Of a stretch of DNA of 64,000 nt, positions 48,712-60,007 are shown in pieces. The translations under genes were made by a program, and so were the position numbers. How positions within the stretch are numbered: position 1 is the first letter of the stretch; each line of letters starts with the position of its first letter. This stretch comes from Sporobolomyces roseus (lineage: Eukaryota; Basidiomycota; Microbotryomycetes; Sporidiobolales; Sporidiobolaceae): NCBI GenBank assembly GCA_016617785.1, contig JADILM010000007.1, forward strand, positions 1,116,001 to 1,180,000, in the 5' to 3' direction. Under the pieces are notes generated by a model. That model had not been told where the DNA came from and searched no databases. It saw only the letters and a list, made by a program, of their open reading frames with translations.

Positions 48712-50719
48712 TTACGACAGATCGACATCAGCCGTGCTCCAAAGCTTGTAACTTCTATCATACTGTCCTGAAACGATGAATCGAGCATCTGAGAGAGAGG
48801 AAGCTTTGAGTCAGCTCCTCGAATCTAGCGAAAGGTTCGAAAGGAACGAGAGAACTGACCAGTCGATACATCGCAAGACATGACTTTCCCACTCGAATCA
48901 TTCGACAACGCTCTGACTTGTTGCCAATCATCCGCACTCCAAACTTTGACATATCCATCGTAACCACTCGACACCAAGAATGAACCGGAAACTGGGAAAT
49001 CCGGCTTGTCCTTGACTCCATTCGTCGTCACTCCATTCCCATTCATTTCCGTATCCTCCTCTTCTTCTTCTTTCTTGACTTTGTCACCACTAACATCCTC
49101 CTTTTTAAACACCTCCATTCCCTCGAAAGCTCTGGGTACCGTCTCAGTCGGATAAACTTCCTCATCATCACTCTTCGAACTGTAACTCTTCTGCGCTTGA
49201 AAGAATTTGAGATCGGAAATCGCTGATTTGTGACCGGGAATCGTTGCGATCGCTTTATGGTTTCGAATATCCCAAATTCGGATCGTGTCGTCGTTTGAAC
49301 CGGTCGCGACTTGATAGCCGTTTGAAGAGAAATCGATGGAGAGAATGTCTCGAGAGTGACCGGAGAGGACTAGGGAAGTTCGTCCTGATCGAAGATCCCA
49401 CAGTCGAGCAATCGCGTCCAAGCCACTACAAAACCTAGAGAGTCAGCTAATGATAGAGCAGAGGCGAAAGGGAAGTGGCGCACCCTGTGCAGACCAGAGC
49501 ACCGTCGTTTTGGAAAGCAATTGCGTAAACTTCTTTCGAATGACCTTCTTGTAACAACAGCTCTTGACTCGTCTCGACATCCCATAATCGCCATGTCGAA
49601 TCGTAGGATGCTGAACCGAGGTAGCGACCTGAGGGATGGAAGTTGATTCGACACACTCGTCCTTCGTGACCTGAGAGAGTTGACAAAGGGGAATCGCTGT
49701 GAGGAGGTAAAGAGCTGGAATCATTAGCAATCCTCACTAGAGATCACAGCGTCAGTTCAACTCACGATTCGAGGGACCAAAGTTTGATCAGGTTGTCGGC
49801 TCCAGAAGTTGCGAAATTTACTGAATTTGGTGACTGAGATAAAGTTGCGTCTGGATGCCATGCTACACCACCTATTCGCTCGCTGTGACCTGTGACGTAC
49901 TTACCTTTCCTCGATCAGTCTATGCAAGATTAGACTGAGCAGATCGAGAGAAGGGAGTAATCCGCACCTTTCAAAGTTTTAATCTCTTTACAACTCGGCA
50001 CCGACCAAAGCTTCGCCATTCCCGTCCAACTACCACTCAACAACATCTTACTATCCGGTGAGAACCTGACCGCTGACAATGCCCTCGTGTCTCCGATTTG
50101 TGATCCCAAATTTGTGAATTCTGAAAGGTTTGAGAAAACTGCTTTTCGTACATTCATCAACCTCGCTAAAGGAACTGTTGAATCAATCTTTTGTCGTGCG
50201 ATACGTTTCCTTGCTCTGAATCGTGCACTCTCAATTACATCAGCTCAAACATAGAGGAACGAGAGAGAGATTATTTACTTACCTAGGTAATGAATACTCT
50301 GCGATTTGTCTCCTAGCCTTCTTCAAAGCCGCGGTACCTTCCGTATAAAACTCTTCATCCTTATCTCCTTCGCCCCCCTCCTCATCCCCCGAATCCTCGC
50401 TATCATCCTCTTCATCGCTTCCCCCTTCAACCATCATTCCATCCCTCCCATCAAACCCTCCCATTTTTTCCATCCTAGCTTTAGCGATCAAATCCCTCAA
50501 CCTGTCCCTCCTATCCGCCGGTCCTTCTCCGAACAGAGTGATGGGTTGATCGAGTTCCCTCAAGCGAGTTCGAACTTCGTTGTCATTCGTAGGGAGGGCG
50601 ATCTTGCGCGCCAACTTCTTCCGGTCGAGGTCAGAGAGGATCTTGCTGGTTTCGGGGTGCGCGGAAGAGGTCGCTAGGTCGACTTCTCGTGATTCGAGTG
50701 AATCGAAATCAATATCCAT
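48712..50719 (-). CDS. PRP4: U4/U6 snRNP protein Prp4 (WD40)
   Basis: The start at 50719 gives MDIDFDSLE. The SFM (splicing factor motif) '[20 protein letters not shown]' and '[12 protein letters not shown]' is the diagnostic N-terminal motif. An acidic linker follows, then seven WD40 blades: '[20 protein letters not shown]', '[20 protein letters not shown]', '[16 protein letters not shown]', '[20 protein letters not shown]', '[18 protein letters not shown]' and so on. The last blade is completed by an intron at about 48785-48861, giving '[18 protein letters not shown]' and the stop at 48712. An insertion of acidic Lys/Glu residues (about 49040-49180) sits inside the propeller. Prp4 holds the U4/U6 duplex in the spliceosomal tri-snRNP, which suits an intron-dense genome. 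About six introns are inferred. Confidence 0.93.
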
Positions 50720-51051
50720 CTTGCAAGCGAGAGGGAGGCTATGGGGCTGCTCTACTAGCTAGTGAGGGTATTGAGGTCGAGTGTAGAGTTGAGGAAAGCG
50801 TGCAAGCGAGTGAAGAAGTGAGATGTCGTAGTGAGAGGAAGTGGAGCGAGGAAATTTACAAGGGGGGATCAAGTTGAATTTCGCAAAATTTACAAGTCGT
50901 CAAGTTGAAAACTCTCCGCAACTTGAGAGAATCCGCTTCCAATCTCACCGAAAGCAGCATGAACGAATAACGACTTGAATGCAATCTGAGTAATCCCAAG
51001 AACCCGACATGGAAATAACCCTAAAAGAAACCGAACAAACTCCTCGCCTCT
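50720..51051. other. Upstream region of PRP4
   Basis: About 0.33 kb between PRP4 and GUK1, both on the minus strand. An A/T-rich patch at 50880-50930 (CAAAATTTACAAG, GTCAAGTTG) resembles motifs in other upstream regions of this window. No exon is seen. Confidence 0.4.
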
Positions 51052-51908
51052 TTACTTCTCCTTTTCGAACTCTGGTAATTTATCCCCCTCCTCTTTACCC
51101 TCGACGATAACTCCTCTCAGAACTTTATAAGCTCTCTCCAACTCATCGTTGACGACGACGACATCGAACGCACCCTTCTCCTTCGCATACTCCAATTCAC
51201 CAATCGCAGCTCCCAACCTCGCTTGCATACTCTCCTCGGTTTCCGTCCCTCTACCCGTCAATCTCGTCTTGAGGGAAACGATCGATGGAGGTGAAATAAA
51301 GATATAAAGTGGATTCAAGGAGGGGTGATTCGCTTTAATCAATTTCACTCCCTTCAAATTTCCCTCTCTCAAAAAATCAGCTCTCACTCTTCAAAGTCTA
51401 GAGCAAGAGGAATTGAACGTTTACCTGCGTATCAATATCCAATATACACATTTTACCAGATCTAGTCACATCATTGACTGATTCAACTGAAGAACCATAC
51501 AGATTTCCAGAGAATTCTGCATGTTCGATGAACCCGTCCCGATCTACCAAACTCTTGAACGATTCGCGTGAAGTGAAATGATACGAAATCCCATTTTGTT
51601 CTCCTGGTCTAGGAGCTCGAGTCGTGTCTACACCAGAATCGGAATTAGTGGATGTTTGAGGGGGAGGGAGAGAGAGAAAAAGGAACGAACGGGAAATGGA
51701 GAATGCGAATTTGTCGGGGTATTCAGTGAATAACTTTTTGAGTAAGGTGGATTTACCAGTTCCCGAAGGACCTGAGAGATAGAGAGAGAGAGAGAGAGAA
51801 TGAGGGAACGTGAGTTGATGAAGATGAATTGGGAGAGGAAGGAGGGAGAGACGAACCGCAGATGACGATAGGTCTAATGGCGGATGCTACGGCTGCTGCT
51901 GCACTCAT
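51052..51908 (-). CDS. GUK1: Guanylate kinase
   Basis: The start at 51908 gives [19 protein letters not shown] short intron then completes the P-loop '[13 protein letters not shown]'. Next come '[20 protein letters not shown]' with a second intron inside 'ISH', the GMP-binding '[18 protein letters not shown]', '[13 protein letters not shown]', and the ending '[19 protein letters not shown]'. The enzyme converts GMP to GDP and is essential in yeasts. The length of about 215-220 residues, slightly longer than the 187-197 of relatives, comes from both ends. Four exons are inferred. Confidence 0.93.
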
Positions 51909-52264
51909 TCTGAAGTGGTAAACGAAGCGAGTAGGTTGTCGAGAAGAGAGAGAGAGGCGGGTCAACTAAAGGAAGTTTCTCTCTCAACTTTTTGACGACA
52001 AGATTTCGCAACTTGGAATTTGCTCTCTTTGCTTCGAATGAGCATACGGGCGACGAGATCAAGAGACGCGGACATTGTGAAGCAGTAAGATGCGAAGAAG
52101 TGAAATCTCGCTCAATTTTCAGTTTTACAGAGAGAAAAGACTATGCAAGGGATTCGACTATCGCTTGAACGCAGCGGCGAGCCCGCTCTGTAGCAGAGGC
52201 GACATCGCATCAGTGGCTATGCAGTAATGAAGCTTAAACCTCGACATACCTGAACCTCCTCTCC
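51909..52264. other. Upstream region of GUK1
   Basis: About 0.36 kb between GUK1 and the bL21m stop, both minus strand. AT-rich motifs occur around 51980-52020 and 52104-52130. No exon is seen. Confidence 0.4.
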
Positions 52265-53133
52265 TCAGTTTCCTCCCCCTAAAACGATTTCACCCATTTT
52301 CAATTTCGTATAACCCAACTTACTCCTCAACTCCCTCCTATACCCCTTCCTCCTCTTGAATTTCTCCACCTTGAACATCTCCCCTTTAGTATGTTCAACA
52401 ACCGTCAATTCAGCCTTCACCAATTCCTCTCCTAAATACGGTAAAGAATCTGGATGTCTCTGCCAATCTTTCGGTACTCCATCCACACTGACATTCCTCG
52501 ACATCAAGGGTAGTTTCTGTTGGGAGATGGGAAGGGTGTTTGCGAGGAGGTGTTGAGAGGTTGCGGAGGCGATTTGAGAGGTCTGAGAAGGGGAAGAGGC
52601 TCGGAGAGTGTAGTCTCGAGAACCGACTTCGAGGATTCGGGTTAAAGAGATCTTGGTTCCTACGGGTACGGATTTCAGGTGGGGGATCGTGAGGATGTCG
52701 TTGGGAGTTAGGAGGTAACGTCTTCCCATCAAGAGAGCGGAAACGTAGTGCGAAGGTTGAGATTTCAAGAGGGATAACGCTGAGGTTTCATCGCTGTATA
52801 CTGCTCTCGTCAACACTGTATACGAAGGAGCAGTGTAGAGAGAGAGGTCAGACATACGGAACAGAGGAAGATTCTTTCAGTTCTCGAGGAGGTTCGAGAG
52901 TAGAAGGATGGGCATGATGAGGTAGCGGTGGAGGTAAGGAGGAAGATGCAGAGTATGGTGAGGAGGTCGAGAATGATCTGAATGAGGTGCGAGGGATGAT
53001 ACAGGAGCAAGTTGAAGAGGAGGAAGAAGTTGAAGCGATCAGTCGAGATGTCGACGCTGTGAGTAGACGACGAGATCAGTGCTATTCTTGACTGAAACTG
53101 AGCAGTCTACCCACCTAATGTTCGGCTACTCAT
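52265..53133 (-). CDS. MRPL49: Mitochondrial large-subunit ribosomal protein bL21m
   Basis: A tiny first exon at 53133 (MSSRTL) splices to a Ser/Arg-rich mitochondrial presequence ('ASTSRLIASTSS', 'RSFSTSSPY'), then through a GTATGT intron (about 52801-52854) to the mature protein: 'DETSALSLLKSQPSHYVSAL' and 'TKISLTRILEVGSRDYTL', ending with 'ELTVVEHTKGEMFKVEKFKR' and 'RKGYRRELRSKLGYTKL'. The last piece is the bL21 signature. Three exons are inferred. A tempting in-frame ATG inside the second intron (52855) is not the start, because it would drop the presequence. The role is in mitochondrial translation. It diverges from UBC4 with about 470 bp between. Confidence 0.85.
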
Positions 53134-53603
53134 GTTGGCAATGGAAGATGAAGAGGAGCAAACCGAGTTTATAAGCCTAATCGAATTCAAGTCGATTACG
53201 TTTAAAGAATGTCGAGATTGACTTTTGCCTCACCTTAACCTCGCTCTGTAAGTTTATCAAACACCGATAGGCACCTCCTGTAGGTTACAGACATCCCCGA
53301 GGTCATCCAGGGAGCTACCACGAACAAGCGGAAGTGGATTCGAGCTATCAGCTCTCGAATCGAATCTCACACGATGAACAATCAATACTCGACTCTCCCA
53401 GACCACCTTGGAAGCAGTACAGACAGGAGGAGATTGTATGGATCTATACTAGCAATTCAAGGGAAATCTATCGGATCAGGATTGGTTGACTGACACGCTC
53501 TCTCTCTCTCCTCTTCTCTCTTCCCATTTCCTCATCTTTACCAATCCTCCTCGCACCGCCACCAATCTCACAGTTACTCGACCACTACGACTACCTCTAA
53601 ACA
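53134..53603. promoter_or_regulatory. Divergent upstream region, bL21m and UBC4
   Basis: About 0.47 kb between start codons. The right half is CT-rich (53500-53560), as expected upstream of a highly expressed fungal gene. No exon is seen. Confidence 0.45.
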
Positions 53604-54438
<835 letters not shown>

Positions 54439-54781
54439 ACTCGAGTTTCAGAGCAATCAACTTCGCATTCAATCGATTCGGAAAGAGGAGGGAGAGGAGG
54501 AGGAAGATGATACGAGTCGTTGGTTTTGTCTTTTCGCACTTTTTTTCACTACCAATTCCGTCAGAAATTACTTTTACTACTATCTCATTTTCCTTTATCT
54601 TCCGTCTCGTCTACAGCGCGCCCATGGGAGCTGTCGACGTCGCTGACTATTCGATGCTTCGTTCTCGCTTCGTTTGCGGGGTCCTTCGTCTCGTTTCTTC
54701 CGTTTCTCCGTTCTCTCTCATTCGATTCCTTTCGCTCGGGAGCATGTGGGGACTACAGCAGATCATTACAGAGACGCAGTA
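54439..54781. other. Convergent intergenic stretch
   Basis: About 0.34 kb between the UBC4 stop and the membrane-protein stop. It contains a T-run near 54539. It should hold both 3' UTRs. Confidence 0.35.
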
Positions 54782-56703
54782 CTACACGTAAGTATTCCAC
54801 AAAGTTTTGAAGATTGAATAGATCTGCGAATCGATTGGAAAAGAGGTCAGTTCGTATTGTCGAGGAGAATGATCAAGAGGAAACGGAGAAATGACGGGTA
54901 TCAGGTTCACTGTGAACTCAGCAAATCGAAACATCAGTCATGTTCAAGAAAGATGAACGAGCTGGAGACTCACTCAGAATCGAGAAAGCTACAAAATCGT
55001 TCAATCTGCAATGTCAGTCTTTTCTCTTCTCCTCGCTCACAGGAGAAGCTAACTCACTCGTTCCGAAACTCCAGCTAAACTCTCCCGCCGCAAGTAGGTT
55101 TGCGTTTCCAGCTTTGAAGTAAATCGTGAAACTCGCCAACATCCAAACGAGCTGTCCGAACAGAAGCTCGCACCATCGTCAATAGCGCTGTGGAGTGCAG
55201 ATGGAGAGTCTCTGTGACGTACCCATACTGCGAAAGAAGCTCCGAAGACTAGTTGAGGTGAACCGGAATACTCCATCAAGGATTGTCGTTGGAACCTGTC
55301 GAATGAGGCCGACTCAGCTCGCTTTCGTAGAATGAGACAGAAGAGTCAGACGTACAGGCCAGCAAGATCTTTCACCTACTCGTCCAACAGACGTCAGCCT
55401 TTAGACTGAGAAGAGAGGCGGAACAAAGCAAAACGAACGAGATGATTCGTGATGATTGCGATAAATACAGCCTGTAGGACAAATTGGACCACCCATATGA
55501 GCCGCGACTCTCACAATGGGTAGACAGATTGACTTACTACAGCGAGTACCATCATTCCGACATCCTGCAAGATACGACCTCGTCAATCTCGGATATAGGC
55601 AGAAACGACGAAAAAACGACGCTTACCGCTAGGATGATCAGTTGAGCTGCGTCTCCTAGGCCTTCTGTACCTGCGACAACAGCTCCTCACGACCGTCAAA
55701 CAAAGCATACGATCGAGAAAGAGACGTGAACTCACAATTCGCTTGAGCTAACGAGATCCTTGTCGAACCATTCGCACCTCCAATGATCCCCGAAACGAGT
55801 GCGAATCCCCACAATAATACACTCCCCGACATCCCGAGGTACAACATCCATTGACTCCCGGGAATCCCACACAACCCTTTACTTTGACCCTCATCAATCG
55901 CCTCCAATAACAAATCCGGATCGTTCCTCAGCGCTCTTCGAAGCTGTCTCTTGCGTTTCCGAATCAGGTGGCGTTTCTCTTCTTCGTCGGAATCGCCGTC
56001 TTCGAGACCGGTCAAAGCCATCAAGACGACTGATTCAGCTTCTTGCGAACGTTCGGCGGGTGATTTGGATCCGGTTACTGCCCAAGGTGGACTCGCGGCG
56101 ATTGCAGTGAGAGGGATCAGGGAAGAGAAGGCGAGGAGGAGAGCGTAGGCGGCGTGAAAGAAATCTGTGCGAATTCCACACAACTTCAGCTTGGTATCTC
56201 GATCGGAATAGGGTGAAACGAGGACATGCGCACCCAGTTCTTTTGCATTCGTGAGGAGGTATCCGAGTAGGACGAGCGCGTAGGCGTTCGCTTGAATAAG
56301 ATTCGTGACCTAGCGAAACGATCGAGTGAGCTTGGAAATTCGAGCGAGAGCAATCAACAGCGAGCCTACGAGTGCTGAAGGAGCTGATGCTGGCGACAGT
56401 GATATAGCAGCGACTGAAACCTTAAGTCATCAGGGGTGTCCGAAAGATAACATCAAAAGGAGGGAAGAACCGACTCACTCGATGAAAGCGAAGAGAAAGC
56501 GAGCGAGATGTGTCCACCTAAACCGCTTATTCCGATATTTGGACAGATTCTGCGAATGTTCGACCACCTCAATCAGTCATAGTAGAGCGGATTGAAGAGC
56601 GGAGACGAACTCACCCACAACAAACGTCCCCAGTTGGATCAGCGCACCATTGAGCGACGGTTAGGTCGGGACAGAGCTCAGCAAAGTTCGTATCCGCTCG
56701 CAT
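54782..56703 (-). CDS. Orphan multi-pass membrane protein with Cys-rich N-terminus
   Basis: I do not recognise the family. The ATG at 56703 starts 'MRADTNFAELCPDLTVAQWC', followed by 'ADPTGDVCCGICPNIGISGL', giving five cysteines before the first membrane helix. Introns join this to 'LGGHISLAFLFAFIEV', 'ALVGSLLIALAR', 'NAYALVLLGYLLTNAKELG', 'AAYALLLAFSSLIPLTAIA', a cytosolic-looking loop with a basic/acidic helix ('KRHLIRKRKRQLRRALRND'), 'YLGMSGSVLLWGFALVSGII', and later helices including 'VGMMVLAVAVFIAIITNHL' and 'LVWMLASFTIYFK'. That makes seven or more membrane segments. About nine introns are inferred. The C-terminal exons are soft: another acceptor choice would end the protein at 54873. 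An extra upstream exon cannot be excluded. The external Cys cluster suggests a surface sensor or wall-linked role (inference). Confidence 0.65.
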
Positions 56704-57020
56704 CTAAGCATGAGCGAGAACGTGGGAGGGAAAAGGAAGAGAGAGAAAGAGATCAGAGAGAGGTGAGAAAGGAGGATCAAGCTCCGAAACTCCTCGGACC
56801 CAAATTACAAATTTGTCTCATCGACTTCAACGACGCACTCTCCGCTCTATGTTGAGGAAGAACAAGCAGATGAGACGGCGAACGACTTTGCATTGACGAA
56901 AAGGTGTGAAATGCAATCGAAACGAGAGCAAATTAACGAAAGAAAGACGATCGAAATGAACGAGGGTACAAATCAACCATCGCACCGTCTCATCAGCTCA
57001 TCCAGTCTTACACGAGTAAG
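56704..57020. other. Intergenic stretch
   Basis: About 0.32 kb between two minus-strand genes. An alternative ATG with a 40-codon frame lies at about 56891 and could be an upstream exon of the membrane protein, but I found no good donor for it. Confidence 0.35.
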
Positions 57021-59419
57021 CTAAGCTGCTCCGCTCGAGATACGACTGAGAACTGTAGAACCGAGAAGCTGTGTCAACATCAAGTTTGAGCTCAGAACGA
57101 AAAAATCGACTCACTCGAACCTGGTCCCTTACAAATCAAGAGAACGAGAGTAGTCTTGAGCCAGAAGTCTTCTTGTAGAGTCGAGCCAGCAGTAGTGTAA
57201 GGATCGGCGATCCAGGGTTGAGGTTTAGGAAGAGGGAACCAGCCAGAGAAGCACGAAGGTGAATCGACACCACCAAAGTTTGCGTTGTTGGCTCGGTTTC
57301 CTTGAATCACTGCGTTGTTGTGACCGGCGACACCGATACCGTACTATCAAGGAGAGAGCGTGAGTAGACGAAATGCGATCGAAAGGGTTTCCACTTACAG
57401 CGAAGTAACCTTTCGGTCCAGAGCTGAACTCGTTGTTGATGAACGTTCCGCCGAACGTACGAGATGCGGTTCGATTGTCAACACCCCACACCTGAAAACG
57501 CAATGAGCTCTTCAGTACGAGTAGTCGCAAATGAACGAGAGAGAGAGACGCTCACCATTCCGCCGATTGCGATTCCGACCTTGATCATCGTATTTGCTGC
57601 GATGAGCTTGTTGTTCTTGATGACAGTGCCTTCGTAGCTCCCGGCGAAGGGAGAGTAATCGACCGCGTTGATACCTCCGAGAGCGACTCGTTCGTTCGCG
57701 ATAATGCTATTTTTGCGCTCGAATCATCAGTATAGTCTGTCGTCTATCGAGATTTGACTCGCGGCGTACGTATTGCCTTCGATCGTCGATCCAGGTGCGC
57801 CGAAAACGACAATAGCTAGAAAGGAGGAATGAATTCAGCGAAAGAATGACAAAGTTTGCGAAACGAAGTTTGAGCTTACCGCCATCTGTCGCATCGGTGA
57901 TCACGTTTCCGGAGACGACGGATTCGGGACAGGCGTGAGAGATGCCGTCTGCCCACTGCCCAGGAGCGATGTTTTCGGTTCCCCTTCGACGGAATTGATT
58001 GACACCAGTCGGGCTTTGACCTGATCGAGGAGTGCCGACTCGTTAGCTATCTAGGCAGAGTGATAGAGTACGGTAATGCGTACCTGCAGGACCAAGTTGA
58101 TTCCCGATGATCTGCATGCCCGAGCAGGCGTGAACACCTTTTCCTCCTTCTGCAGAGTGGAAAGCGCTCCATCCTCGAGGCCTGCGGTAGGGAAGCGTTT
58201 GAAGTCAGCGATAGTCACTGGTCACCTGAGAGGAAGCGTTACTCACTCGTAAGAACGAACGTTCTCTACCCTTTGACCGCGAGTGTTTCCACCGAATTCG
58301 AGAAGAGCGAGTCCTCCCCAAAGTATCCCTAGATTCGGTCGATTGCCATTAACTTGGACGTTTCGGAGTACAATATTGTCTGCACCAGGGTAAGCTCCGT
58401 AGATAGCGCAAGCTTGCTTTTCTCCTTGAACGACGATCGTAGCTCGAGTACTGCCGGTAGGTTCACCTATAATGCTCAATCGAGTCAGTCAGTCCTGTCC
58501 ATTCAAGCGATAGAAAGCAGAACTTACCAGCAGTGGTGATGACCTGATTCGCTGCGAAGAAGAAGATGGGTTCATTGATGTTGATGACAGCGTTTGGACA
58601 AAGTTCTGCTCGGAATTTGGGCTAAGCGAATCAAGACTGATTGACACAGGAAGAGAGTGAACTTACTGACGACAGCACCTTTACCTCCATAGTACAGTAG
58701 GGAGTTGATCGTAGTAGCATTCGCCTTTGACCCGACACAGGCACCTTTGATTCGAAGTCCTTTTCGTTTGGCTCCCCAAGTACCATTCTGAGCTGGAGCA
58801 CGCTTGAACAGCTCATCGGCTGTCAACTCAAAGCTGCTACCGATGGCGGCACGAGCGATGAGACTCGCTTCATCGGACTTGGGAGGTTCAATTTCAGGCG
58901 GCGAGACGGATGTAGGTTGATCTGGGACTGGCGATTCTGAGCTGGCGACAACCGAGGGTGAATTGTCGGCAGATGTCGAGACAGGCGACGAGAGCTTCGC
59001 CGACTCAGCGGTAGGAGTCGTGTCTCGAGTTGTAGTCGGTTCGATCGATTTCGAGCTTGAAGTCGTGATCGAGGAAGAGACAGCTGAAGAAGCCGAGCTT
59101 GAATCAGCGGAGAGTGAGCTGGAAGAGGAAGGAATAGAGGAGGAAGTCGATGCGAGTGGGTCGGGGGGAGTGTCGAAGTAGGCAGCTAGAGCGGCAAAGG
59201 GAATAATGCGAGGGTCGGGAAGAGAAACGGCAGGAGTGTGAGCTGAGGCTGCAGCTCGTTCAGTGAGTGTTGCGGGTGTAGAAATGACTGGTTCTTCGAG
59301 CACAATAATCAGCTATCGAAGCAGAAAGGATCTCGAGAGAGAGTAAACTTACGAGGTGCACATTGAGCAACAGCGAAGAAGGCGAAAGTGACGACGATCT
59401 GACCAGCAGAGGCGAGCAT
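57021..59419 (-). CDS. Secreted right-handed beta-helix protein
   Basis: The start at 59419 opens with a signal peptide, MLASAGQIVVTFAFFAVAQC. A Ser/Thr/Pro-rich stretch of about 130 residues (about 58900-59200) follows, likely O-glycosylated. The mature domain has repeated short beta-strand coils of the parallel beta-helix kind: 'ADNIVLRNVQVNGNRPNLGI', 'HACSGMQIIGNQLG', 'HACPESVVSGNVITDATDG', 'GSTIEGNTIIANERVALGG', 'TVIKNNKLIAANTMI', 'FGGTFINNEFSSGP' and 'NNAVIQGNRANNAN'. Asn-ladder positions are frequent. This fold occurs in pectate lyases and related polysaccharide enzymes, but I see no catalytic set that proves a lyase. About eight introns are inferred, and the last acceptor is ambiguous, so the end at 57021 is provisional. 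The protein is extracellular or wall-associated. Confidence 0.8.
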
Positions 59420-60007
59420 AACGGCCTAGTTGGTAGCTGATAGGAGAAGAGAGCGTGAGGGAAGGAATGCGGAAAAGCGAGAGATGAGGTTGAAAAGGTT
59501 CGGAGAGACGAAGGGAGACAGTGGAAAGAATCAGGAAACTGAGAGAGAGAATGAAGGTGTAGGGGTAGAATGTCGCATGCGGTGCTCGGAAAGGTTCCTC
59601 AAAGCTCGATCAAGATAAGTTGGCTTTCGGAGACTTACAGTTTGGGAAATCGCAAATTGCGAAGTACCTGATCCGGGTCAATGTCTCTATTCCTTTCGAA
59701 AGGGTCCTTGCCTTGTCCATCGCTAATTTGAGTCGACCAAGCTTGCGACGGTGTAGGAAAAGCCCCGACTCGCGATCAAAGCGATAGAGGTGGTCGAGCT
59801 GTGGATTTCGCCTCCTCGCAAATCCGGATTCGTCTGTAGTCCGGTTCGGATCTTGAGGGGTGAAGGATCAGAGACGGGGAGAGAGACGATCTCGCATCGT
59901 AGAAGAAACTCGAAAATGGGGAGGTTGAAACTGCGAAATCGAATATTTTCAGACAACAAGGAGCAGCAAAGATTTTACCAAGGTTCCGAGCCTGGATACA
60001 AAGATAT
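59420..60007. promoter_or_regulatory. Upstream region of the beta-helix gene
   Basis: About 0.59 kb between the TF stop and the beta-helix start, both minus strand. There are several CGG and CCG triplets, for example near 59812-59845, of the kind Zn2Cys6 proteins bind, but I did not find a clean paired site. Confidence 0.4.

Noticed and set aside
52803..52857. In-frame ATG with an open frame as start of the bL21m gene
   Set aside because: It lies inside an intron (GTATGT donor). Splicing restores a mitochondrial presequence from a tiny first exon at 53133.
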